NCBI GenBank assembly: GCA_031216445.1
Contig: CM062213.1
Span: forward strand, 4,478,001 to 4,542,000
Direction of reading: 5' to 3'
Length of the DNA: 64,000 nucleotides
Origin: Lateolabrax maculatus
Lineage: Eukaryota; Chordata; Actinopteri; Acropomatiformes; Lateolabracidae
In this document: one piece after another, positions 22,111 through 32,292 of the stretch
Layout: every line of letters begins with the position of its first letter
Position numbering within the stretch: position 1 is the first letter of the stretch
Notes under the pieces: generated by a model
The model's input: only the letters and a program-made list of their open reading frames with translations
Told to the model about the DNA's origin: nothing
The model's database searches: none
Made by a program: the position numbers and the translations under genes

Positions 22111-24733
22111 CACTGAGATGGCATCATTAGAGGCAAAAACGGACACAGGGACGCGGAGCTTAACCAGACAAGACAGTGAGATGGTAATGATAAATTTAGT
22201 TGTAGCGAACAAAGAGGTCAAATTGTTGTTATGTTTGACTTTGTTTTTTTGTCCAAATCTCTTTGTTTGTTCCTTGTTATACAAGTCCCAACATTTGGTC
22301 TTCCAGACATGCCAGCAGCAAGAGGACTTTGTAGAGCGTGGTTAGGATTTATCAATGTTTGTCGACTTTTCAACCTCAACTGAACAGGGAAACAAGGCCA
22401 TTATATGTCAAGGTAGATGAGAAATTGAAGGTTTTTATTTTCATAGCTTTCCTTTTGGTTCACCTGCCATCAGTGCATGAATGGAGACCCATTTTGTGTC
22501 TGACCTTTTCGCAGTGTGGCAGAATTGGAAAAGGTAAAAGTTTATGGAAAGCTGAACTTGTCCAAGCTAATACCATCATTACCGCTGTGGTTAAAGGTAA
22601 TCCTCACCCAATAAGTCTAAACATTAAACACTACCTGTTCCATTTACTGGTCATGCCGGTGCCAAAGTGTAATTTAAACATAATGTGTTGGCGAGGCTGT
22701 TGCACTGAACATTGTTAAGAAATGTGTGTTGGCCTTTCTTGACCTTTTTAAACCCATGAAAGGGAAAAAGCACGCACATGTTCAGCTTTCTGCTCATGCA
22801 ATTAGTAAAGCCCATCGAATCGTTGCTCTATTTTAAGTCTTTAATGTCCTGCATTGCCTATGGTACTTTGTGCTATAGTAGGTTATGAGTTCATTGTTCC
22901 TAATATCAGTGAGCCATGGATGTGATACAGCAAAGAGCCCTGTGGCGAAGTGAGTCAAAAGCTAGAGCTGCTCCGATAGCTTTCTGTAGCTATCAATATG
23001 CAGTTGACAACATAATTGAAGTTATTTAAAGACACGCCATGTGCCACTAGATGGAAGCAAATGGAAGCACAGATTGGTGTTCTTTCTACTTATAGTACTG
23101 GAATACCCCTGACTTGTAAATTATACTTCAGCAGCTTGGAACTAATTCCAAAAAAGACTGGGAAAAGAATAATTACGTCTCCATCATTTGTTTTAATGAT
23201 CTTGTAGACTGACATTTCAGACCTTTATTTTTTCTAGACACTAATTAACGCTTTTTTGGCAGCAATCAACATTCTCCCGCATCATAACCAGGTTGTGTAC
23301 TGTCATGATGAGCAGATGCTGAAGGTTGAGAGGTCTTTCTTTTTTTCCCCAACTCCCTAGTGTTTATGGCATTTATCCATAGGAAGGCCCAGGTTCTCTG
23401 TGGTGTTTGATTGTGGCTGTGTGCGCTTGTGTTTGTTTTTCCTTTCCTCCCAAGAGTTTGATTAGTCTTCTCCGTTTAGACGGCACATTACTTTCATTAC
23501 GGCACACATGGACGCTGGGGAGGACCGTCCTGATCTTTTTCCATGCAGATGGTGGCCACATCTTACTCTTGCTGGATTGGCGCACAGCCTACATCTGTCC
23601 CTTACCAGCCAGCATCCCCCTCATGGCACAGCCTCGAAGGCTTAATTAAATATCAGACCAAAGCTAACTCTGCTGCTCGCCACCCATGGGCTACATGGAG
23701 CGGAGTGAAGAGAATAGGCCCTTCAAAAGTGCACAGAAAGAAAGAGGGTGAAAGAGACACTGATTGTAGAAGTAACATCCTCTTTGCCAGCTGCTGTCAC
23801 AGGCAAGCAGACTGGGAGTTGATTTGCACTCATTACTGGGAAATGAGTAAGGCCCGAGGATGATGACCACATTATGCCGATTGCATCTGATGCGATTGGA
23901 GATGTTGTGCAATGTTAATCTCCTCCCCTTTGTCCCCAAGATATAGAAAACAAATGGAGATGGAAATCTTTCTCCGCATCTTCACAGTGGGCCATGTATG
24001 ATACAAATGGAAGCGGAGAGCTGATTATGCAACCTCGGCTCCCTCCCCTCAAGAAAAAGGTTTTTATTCAACTAATAACCAAACCACCTCCTGCAGGAGG
24101 TATTTCTAATTATTGTGATTGCAACAAGTAAAAGAAAAGGATCTGTTACATATGTAGTGTGTAAACACTCTGTGTATTGCTTACTCACAGTAAGGAAACC
24201 ATACATTCAAGGAAGCCTCTTGGACAGAACGCACAATATGTTGCTGTCTGATAGAACATACTCAGAATGTGATGTGCGTCACCCTTCATTGACTTCTCCG
24301 TTTGCAGATTTAATATTGCATTTTTTCGCTGTATGAACATCTTAAGCTCTGATTCTCTAACTGCGTTCGCTGGTGTCTTTACTGATGAACTTCAGACATG
24401 TGCCCTTCTTTCTCATGGTTCATTGCAGTGTCTCTGTTGAACATAAAAGCATGACTTCACTCTGGTTTTGACATACCGCTACTCCTTTTCCGTCCACTCC
24501 CCACTCTGCTCCGCACTCATTAGGGACCAACCTTTGTCTCAGTGTTAGAGGGCATCTCATGTCTGTCATACCGCCATATAATGGTCGCCCTGCTCTTTAC
24601 CATGCACCATGTTCACTGTGATCTTTAAGGACATCATTATCCTCCATATGTTTTCAACAGAATGGTGTTTCAATGTTAACCAGAGAATTTGGTATGGTTC
24701 TACAGAGGGTTTTCTTTTTTTTTCTGCGAGAAG

Positions 24734-24734
<1 letters not shown>

Positions 24735-24765
<31 letters not shown>
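24735..24765. repeat. (TA)n microsatellite
   Basis: About fifteen TA units follow a T-rich stretch in intron 2. It is a simple repeat with no gene association. Confidence 0.9.
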
Positions 24766-24769
<4 letters not shown>

Positions 24770-26580
24770 TTTTTTATCATATAGTCTTTGAGACGCACCG
24801 TGAATGCATTTTATCCCATTGTATTTGTATTTTTTTCTTATTTTATACAATTCCCTCTTATTATCAGCACATTGCTCTCTCAGTGTCCATTCATAATTGC
24901 TGATATTGCTACAATATCTTGTTGTGTGGCGCATACTAAGCAGGTTTGCTATCAATTACTAGTGCAGCAGGAATGAACACCTGCCTCCTTCTCACCCCAT
25001 TACCTTCCCTGGCACATTACATGCCTTTTAATATATTTAATATATCTTCGCTTTAAGACCATAACTTGCTTTTTTTAAGGTCCTCATCAATATATCAATA
25101 CTCTTACCTTTCTCCACACCTCAAACAATGCAATCTCCCTACTGGGCTACATCTTTGTTCTTCCAGTTGTTTCTTTTTTTTCCCATCTTTTAAAGCAAAA
25201 GTCATTTCCTCTGTGCCGTCCCTCTCCGCTGCACATGCCCGCAGGACTCTCTATTTCATCTTGCTTTGAACTCTTTTAAATTTTGCGCTGTAGCAGTTTT
25301 TTATTAACATATTTATTCATTTATGACTCCTCTCAAAGCCCTTTGCATATGAGCACACCTTTATTCTCTCATTCTCTCACTCTCCCTCTTTCTCCCCTCT
25401 CAGCTCTCAACTCTCCACAGAGAACGGGTCTCACTAATGCAGTGTTAGTTTAATCCCTGCCACCCTGTCAGAGGCTATTTTCTCTAGGTCCTTTCCTCAC
25501 TACAGCAGCATTGAGCACAGCCAGAGTTTTTAGGCTCTTTCGGTTAACCAGCTCCTGTGTAGACGTTCTCCACCCACCTCATCGAGTTTTTTTGGTTTTT
25601 TTCACGCAGTCAAGGGAGGAGCTTGTCTCCAGCCCTCAAGGTCAAGGTGTCTTTCTAGCCATCGCGCGGCGGATCATCCCCTTCCACTCTCCCTACCACC
25701 CACTTCCCACCCTGATGGCAGCCACCTGTCAATGGCTGAACTCCCCCACCTAGATAATAATAACCTAGCCAGAAACCATCTTTCATCAAGTGTCCGCGCC
25801 CCATTTGAATAGAGGGAGATTGTGGGCACGATGCTGAAGAGACAGCTGAGGTACCTCCTCCTGATGTGCGAGTTCTTGCAAGGTGGCTGTGACAGCAAAG
25901 GGGGTGCAGGGCGATTATAATTGAAGCAAGGTCACGTGAAAGTTTCCAACAGTTGCCCGTTTCCCTTCTTGCACTGAGATTGTAACCATATCCTAGTCGT
26001 AAGGGAGCACACCAGTAAAACAGTCTAGTGGATATTGTATGTGGATGGTATTTTTGGACATGCTGGCGGCATGGTTCTTGGGATGGCAATGTCGGCCGGT
26101 CGCTTGGTCCTCTACTTTGGGCAGACTGAAATACCTATGGGATGGGTGTCCACAACTTTGTAAAGACATTCATGTTCCAGAGAGGACGAAGCTCAGTTTG
26201 GTGATCCTTAGACTTAGACTATTGAACTATTGAATAGATTGCCATTAAATCTGGTTCAGACCAGTCTTGTTTAAAATATCTTTTTTGTCCATTGGATTAG
26301 TAGTGTTGGGGTAATATTTCCTGTGGATGGGTGCTGAACTCTGGAGCGTAAACTTTTTCCTTTCCAACATAATCCCTAATCTTTTCAAACATCACACTCA
26401 CCCCTCACTTTTGCTCTTACCGTCCTTCCTTCAATCAGATAGACAGATAAGTGGCAGACTCAAGGGGGCATTCAAGGTGCTGAGTCTATATCTTAAGTGC
26501 TCTGTCTCTCTTTCTAAGACTTTCTCTCCCTCCTTTTGTCTTTCTCTAACTCTCTCTGTTTATCTCTATCTGTCTTTCAG

Positions 26581-26680
26581 ATGCCAAGGAGATCGTACTG
26601 AAAGCTCAGATTCTGGCTGGTGGCAGAGGCAAGGGTGTGTTTGACAGTGGCCTTAAAGGTGGAGTGCACTTAACTAAGGA
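26581..26680 (+). CDS. SUCLG2: SUCLG2 exon (probably exon 3): nucleotide-binding glycine-rich loop
   Basis: The exon encodes residues 48-81 of the visible chain. The first two bases (at) complete Asn 48, then the frame reads AKEIVLKAQILAGGRGKGVF and ends in GLKGGVHLTK. The AQILAGGRGKG block is the ATP-grasp element of succinyl-CoA synthetase beta subunits that contacts the nucleotide phosphates. The acceptor is tgtctttcag after a long CT-rich tract, and the donor is gtaagt at 26681. The exon ends two bases into an Asp codon that exon 4 completes. Sequence and phase agree with what I recall of vertebrate SUCLG2, with Asp at a site where mammals have Asn (VFD versus VFN). Confidence 0.96.
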
Positions 26681-27726
26681 GTAAGTATGCCCCTATGTGC
26701 ATTTCACACTGCCAGTTATTCTAGGAGATGGATTCATATTATTTCTCCCTACAACAGCGGCTTTTAGAGTGAAGAGGCTCAAAGAGCTCTCTGAAGATTC
26801 TCCCCAGGCACAAAGACACAGTCAGGATTACTTGTGCTGCAAATATGCTGTTTTTCTGTCTTCCAGTATCTTGTTTTTCGAACAACTACCCACAATTAAT
26901 TGTTGAAAAAGTAATTTTAAGGTCAACAAAAGCGTTATGTACCCCATACTGCGTTTCCCTCTCTAAGGTTGATTGGATGTTGTGCCGCTGCTGAGGTTTA
27001 TTTTGTTCTACCATAGAAATACAAAGTGTGATGGGTGTATTCCTCAAATGAAGGCTCACTCAGAAATCTTGTACATTTTCAAAAGGCTAAGCAGCAACCT
27101 GAAAGAGCTTTTCTTTGCTCAGGCACTGCATTTCCCTCTACCAAGTTTCCATGTACTAAAACAGTGCTATCTTTTTAGTAAAGGCACCTACCTCTTACTG
27201 CCACCTTAAAGGCAAAAAGGTGATTTATGACAATTGTCTCAGACATGTATCATCGTCACCCTACTTCAGGGCTCGGAATGGCCAGAAACTTTTTCAAAGT
27301 GAGATATGCTGAAGTTCATCTTCCCCAGACAGTGACACGAGTGCACAGTTCACCCTCCTCTCATCTATCAAAAGATGAGTACAACCCCTGGCTTCATTTT
27401 TATTCACTTACAAAACCAGAGCAGGCTTACAGAAACGGCCCCGGCATGCGGGCTGCTTTTAAACAGAGAAAATAAGTAGAGGTTCATTCACAGTGATGTG
27501 TGGAAGTGTCTCCAGTGTCAGAATATGTTCAATTAATGCCCAGAAAGTGCTGAGGCACATCTCTCTTCAACGGAATCGAACTCTGGAGAGATAAAGAAAT
27601 CACCTGCCCTTCTCATCTCTCATTTTGCAAGTGTATGCTTTTCAGTGAATTTATTTTTATTTGTTTTTTAATTAAGACTGTTGTTTCTAAAAAGATACTG
27701 TTTGATCTGTTACCCCTCTCCTTCAG
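26681..27726 (+). other. SUCLG2 intron 3 (1.05 kb)
   Basis: A short intron from donor gtaagt to acceptor ccttcag. I see no mobile element, RNA gene or additional exon in it. Confidence 0.9.
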
Positions 27727-27817
27727 CCCTGCTGTGGTTGGTGAACTGGCCAATAAGATGCTGGGTTTCAACTTGACTACCAAGCAGACACCGAAAGATG
27801 GGGTGAAAGTGAAAACG
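27727..27817 (+). CDS. SUCLG2: SUCLG2 exon (probably exon 4): ATP-grasp N-terminal region
   Basis: The first base completes Asp 81. Codons 82-111 read PAVVGELANKMLGFNLTTKQ then TPKDGVKVKT. This matches the vertebrate beta-subunit segment leading into the ATP-grasp lid; the TKQTPKDGVKV motif is characteristic of the SUCLG2/SUCLA2 family. The acceptor is cttcag at 27721-27726 and the donor is gtgagc at 27818. The exon ends in phase 0. The frame is open a little beyond both splice sites, but the flanking peptide loses all similarity there, which fixes the boundaries. Confidence 0.95.
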
Positions 27818-29490
27818 GTGAGCCACTGCACACACTGAAGGAAAGAAAGATATACTTTGCTCTTTCTTTTTTTCTGACCTCATTTCAAGGCATTTTGAGT
27901 CCAGTAATGCAGTTCTGTAAAATTAATGACTGTGAAGGCAGTCTAGCTCTGTGGTTTTTGTTTTTTTCTGCTAGGTTTAAATAGTAGCTGTCCAATGTTG
28001 TTTACTGTGAGTTTGCACTGGCTGGTGTTATGGCTCATTGCATAAATTGAACAGGGCCCACTGTGAATTTAAAGTGTTTGGTAAACAACTGTTTCTATGT
28101 GCCACTAACAAGCAGAAATATCATTTTCTCTACTCGCATGCCGCATGCAGTGCCTGCTCAAAACAGACATTTCCAGGTGATGAAGCCTTCTCAGTCTGCT
28201 TGTGTGTGGGTCCCGCTCTCTTTCTTTGTCTGTCCCCATCTCTGTTTACCTCGCTAACCCCTATTCCAGCCAACTCCTGCTTCTACTCCTTCTGCTGAGT
28301 TTAGGTGGAATCAGATAAGTGTATTGCACTTGTCATTTTCTATAGAAAGCACCTGCGGACGAGGAAGTTCACTAGCTCAGAATTAACTCCCATCTCAGAA
28401 GCTGAGGGGAAAAGCCAAACAGCAAAATAAATTGGACAAAAGTTGAACCAGATGTGAGTGAGAAGAAACATGACCTCCAATGGACCATCTAATTGTCTCA
28501 CCAAGACCATCCTCTTTCACCTGTAGCACTGAAGTCAGATCTGATGACAACAGCCTTTGACTGACCTGAAGGGTCGAGTCACAACCTGGTCTGTCAGATG
28601 ACGGCCAGAGCTTAGCTGTCAACCTGCCAATGGAGCTTGCATCAATTCTCAACCCGTACTGCACCACAGAGCAGAGAACACCACAGGAAAAGATGGCAGC
28701 ACTTCAGCATCTACATGGATTTGCTGTCATGGCACTGATAGGGGGGTGAGGAGAGTAGATAAGGAAAGGTGAGACAGGTGGTGTATAAGATGGTTGTGGA
28801 AGAAGACTGTAGGAGACAAAAACTGGAATTCGAGGGGAAAAGGAAAGAGCAAGACTGTGGCAATAGACTGTGTTTAGTTTGAGTGAAGAATCAGGCTATA
28901 AGTCAAACGACAGGAAACTGAAACAAGAGCGTTTGAGTGACTGGAGAAGACAACATTTGGACAAGAAGATAGGAGCGCTGTCTGTTAACTTGGAGGGTAG
29001 GGAAAGCTATCCATCCTCATTCGCTGGGCGATAGTGTGGCAGCAGAACATAAGGGCTGAGCATGTTCAAACAAACACTCCATCTAGAAAAACCTGCAGCC
29101 CATTAACCACCACACAACTGATAGTTTCCTGTCAGGTTTTCCCTTTTTTTCCCTTGCTTCTTCTTTCTGGTTATCTGCTGGACCTCACTATCAAGTCCCT
29201 CTCTATTTGCCTTCCTTTCTCTCATCCTCAGGATATGAGATTTTCTCAGAGCTATGCTTCACAGATTCTGCCAATCTATAGACCCTGCTTATTTGCCTTT
29301 GTGTCATTCTGTTCAAACTTGTATTGAATATTGTGGACCGTTTTAAATATGCAAAAATGTTTAGAAAAATCAAATGTTGTTTTTAAAATTAGAACTACAG
29401 TTGGTACCCTTTACCTGATCATGAAGTCAAGTTGGTATCGTAGCTGCATTCCTCCATCAGCTCCTCTCCCCCCTGCTGTGCCATGTCCAG
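27818..29490 (+). other. SUCLG2 intron 4 (1.67 kb)
   Basis: The intron lies between donor gtgagc and acceptor tgtccag. No exon, mobile element or RNA gene was recognised. A purine-rich stretch covers about 28730-28990. Confidence 0.9.
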
Positions 29491-29643
29491 GTGATGGTTG
29501 CTGAGGCCCTGGACATTAGCAGGGAGACCTACTTTGCCATCCTGATGGACCGCTCCTGTAATGGTCCTGTCATGGTAGGAAGCCCCCAGGGAGGTATGGA
29601 TATCGAGGAGGTAGCCGCCAGCACCCCAGAACTCATTTTTAAG
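29491..29643 (+). CDS. SUCLG2: SUCLG2 exon (probably exon 5): central ATP-grasp sheet
   Basis: The exon has 51 complete codons (residues 112-162): VMVAEALDISRETYFAILMD, then RSCNGPVMVGSPQGGMDIEE, then VAASTPELIFK. This is the most strongly conserved part of the nucleotide-binding domain; the DRSCNGP and GSPQGG..IEEVA motifs are diagnostic for eukaryotic succinyl-CoA ligase beta subunits. The acceptor is atgtccag, and the donor gtatat at 29644 is weaker than the others but usable. Both boundaries are phase 0, so skipping this exon would keep frame while deleting part of the active domain. Confidence 0.97.
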
Positions 29644-30590
29644 GTATATGATTTATGGTTTATACTCAACACTACAATATCAAGTGAGAAGGAAAGCAAT
29701 TGAAATGGCCTTTTGTGCTCAAAGATTTTACACTAAAATGGACAAAAGTTTTATTTGCCCTGAAATTATGCCAGGACTGGATTACCCAGCGGGTCTTACA
29801 GATGGGACACTGTGTATTTTCTGCTAATTCAGTTCAATTTATTGTCCTGTCTACATGCACACTGCAGCAGCTGAACGTGATGCACACATAAAGCAATACA
29901 CTGAAGCTTAACATGAAAAAAATACACCCAAACACTCAGCCTTCTGTGTTTTATATTACTATTAATAAGATTCCATTTACAGAACTTGGCTACTGGGCAA
30001 CAGGTTTGTAATTGTTAACAGATGTACAATTTAAGTATTACAGATGGAGTTTGCCTGCATTTTTCTATATTTGTATGTTAAAGCAGATTGTAAAGATCCT
30101 GCTGAGATTTATGTAATTTATTATTTTCCCGGAAGATTGTATATCCAATACAGAGCTGTGGTGTTGATATCTAACACAAGATAGAGCAGTGCACCTTTCA
30201 CACATCTCATTAAAATCTATAAGGTCCAGACCTGGTTCATAGCAGCGAACGACAACTGCAGATTTCTACTTTATTTTCTTCGCCACCGTGCACCCTGAAA
30301 TCCTTTATCCGTTTTTGTACTTATGATCAAAGTTATAAGAGAGCTTCTCTCTATTTGAAAGTAAAATATATTAGCGTCTGATGATCATAAATCCATCGTT
30401 TCAGTCCCAACTTTCCTTTTTCTCCATGTCTGGCAGCTTGCCACTACGTAATTATGATGTCGGCGGTTTAGCATGAACATCCGCTTTGTGTCAAATTACA
30501 GCCTAGTGTTTGAGCTTCTTGTTCTCTCTCCCTCCCTTTCTCCATTTATTTCACTCCCTCTCCCTTTCACTTTTACTGCAAATCTTATAG
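29644..30590 (+). other. SUCLG2 intron 5 (0.95 kb)
   Basis: The intron runs from donor gtatat to acceptor cttatag, preceded by a CT-rich tract at about 30520-30575. No other feature was recognised. Confidence 0.9.
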
Positions 30591-30680
30591 GAAGTCATAG
30601 ATATATTTGAAGGTGTGCGGGACGACCAGGCACTTCGCATGGCAGCTAATTTGGGTTTCAAAGGACCTCTGCAGAGACAG
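30591..30680 (+). CDS. SUCLG2: SUCLG2 exon (probably exon 6): helical linker of the ATP-grasp domain
   Basis: The exon has thirty complete codons (residues 163-192): EVIDIFEGVRDDQALRMAAN followed by LGFKGPLQRQ. It corresponds to the mammalian segment beginning EQIDIFEGI and ending LGFVGPLKSQ; the D-I-F-E-G and R-M-A-x-N-L-G-F-x-G-P-L positions are kept. This part is more variable than its neighbours, as expected for a surface helix. The acceptor is cttatag and the donor is gtaatg at 30681. Both ends are phase 0. Confidence 0.95.
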
Positions 30681-31577
30681 GTAATGGGCACACTGAAGGT
30701 TTTAAAGTCACAATGCAAAGAGCGGGGAGAAAGATCTATAATGCGCACACATACACAGTCGGGTATATATTCTCATTCACAAACAGACCAAACTTTGGCT
30801 GTTATTAGTTTTCCAGAGGCAAGTTGTGAAGTGTCATTACGCTAGACTCACTTGCCAGGTGGTCTATTGTCATATCTGGCAGTGACGCACATGGCTGTGC
30901 CAGACAGAAAGAGCTGACATCACTAATGATACTATTATTTGGTAGAACATGCCGCATATTGAATCTGTGAGTGAATCATGCGGTAAGACACAAAACAGAA
31001 AAACAACCTATAATTTTGAGACCAGAGAAAAAAATGTTTCTTGTTGCCTCAATTTTACAAGTCTTGTTCAGGCAGAATTAACTAATAAAATGAGGCCAAG
31101 GAAAAACAGCACAGAAACACCCCGAGTTCACATTCAGGGTGGGTATGTTTGCTTAGATGTAGAGTTAATTTCAAAGCCATTCGTCTCTTGGCGTCAGATT
31201 ACTAATTTGTTTTCTTTTCCACAAGCACCGTGGCATGAGAAATCAGATTAGCTCAGAATCTTAACACATGGAATACATATAAATCGGCCTCGTGAATCTG
31301 CTTCTAAAAAGCAAACGGAGAGAATTGAGATTTGGTTGCGTCCCATTGCATGTGACCCTTTTTCGCAGGATACTGAATGGGCATTGATTTTACACGGGCA
31401 AGCAGAGAAATAGAAAGTGATTGGTTAAGCGTTGCTGTGACTCAGCTGCCAGACTGTTAAATTCAGAGATAATTACAGATCGTCTAAAATACCTTTACTG
31501 TCTTGCATGAGCTATGGGATGACAGGATGTTTTTGTGTGGATGCAAGTGTGTGTGCATACCTGTATTGGTTGTGTGC

Positions 31578-31621
<44 letters not shown>

Positions 31622-32195
31622 CAGAAAAAAAGTAAGTGAGATTGGTGGACTGTGTCTGGAACTGTGCATTGAGAAATCTTTCAATGTTATGTCAAGCTGT
31701 CTTCATTACTGAAGAACAGTTGCACCAATAGTGATATCAATTGAGATCCTTTTAAAATAGGGATTTTGACAGTGATGATGTAAGTGTTGTGGCATTTATT
31801 ATGTTGTTGTATTCACTGGCTGTTTTCATCTTTTGCCCATACACTGTTTTTAAATATCAATTCTCAACAACAAAATCACAGGTTTGGACACTACAGCCTG
31901 GTGGAATCTAGAGAAATGTCCATTATACTGTTACATTTGTATGTAACCACATTAGATCAAAGCAGTGTGTACTCCATGTCCTATTTTCCAGTTGTCACAC
32001 CGAAAAAAGCGAAAAATAATTTTCCATTTCAGCTCAGAGACATAGGCATGCTTGCAATACAAACTCAGACAGCGTGATGTTGAAGGTGATTTGCCATGTT
32101 TTATGTAGCCTGTGTGGGAGGCTGAGTGGCCTTGGTGGGGCCGGCTGCTCAGTGCTGAACCATCAGGTAATTACTGTCCTGTGTGGACCTTGCAG
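30681..32195 (+). other. SUCLG2 intron 6 (1.5 kb)
   Basis: The intron contains a (TG)n microsatellite (31571-31619) and otherwise no recognisable feature. The donor is gtaatg and the acceptor is ccttgcag. Confidence 0.9.
31571..31619. repeat. (TG)n microsatellite
   Basis: About 24 TG units, with one gcgc interruption near the start, lie inside intron 6 of SUCLG2 on the transcribed strand. It is likely length-polymorphic. Confidence 0.95.
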
Positions 32196-32292
32196 GCTGC
32201 AGATCAGATTAAGAGGCTCTATGATCTGTTCCTGAAAGTCGACGCCACTCAAGTCGAAGTCAATCCTCTCGGAGAGACCCCCGAAGGACAAG
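32196..32292 (+). CDS. SUCLG2: SUCLG2 exon (probably exon 7): Mg-nucleotide ligand region, first half
   Basis: Residues 193-224 read AADQIKRLYDLFLKVDATQV then EVNPLGETPEGQ, and one base of Val 225 follows. The Asn of the EVNP motif is the counterpart of E. coli SucC Asn199, a Mg-nucleotide ligand, and the DATQVEVNP string is highly conserved in the family. The acceptor is ttgcag (32190-32195) and the donor is gtacct at 32293. A TG-rich stretch follows at 32330-32350 inside the intron. Confidence 0.96.

Larger units (their letters stand above)
5040..26580 (+). other. SUCLG2 intron 2 (21.5 kb), holding most of the recognisable mobile elements
   Basis: The intron lies between donor gtgagt (5040) and acceptor tttcag (26575-26580), the latter preceded by about 100 bp of CT-rich sequence. 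It contains the L2-like LINE, the Harbinger fossil, the hAT-type MITE, the foldback element, the protein-like minus-strand segment and several simple repeats, all listed separately. Outside these I see no coding exon and no RNA gene. The remaining open frames are short and without motifs. Confidence 0.85.

Noticed and set aside
25655..26089. 144-codon minus frame just upstream of SUCLG2 exon 3
   Set aside because: Low-complexity composition, overlapping frames on both strands, no motif and no plausible splice structure.
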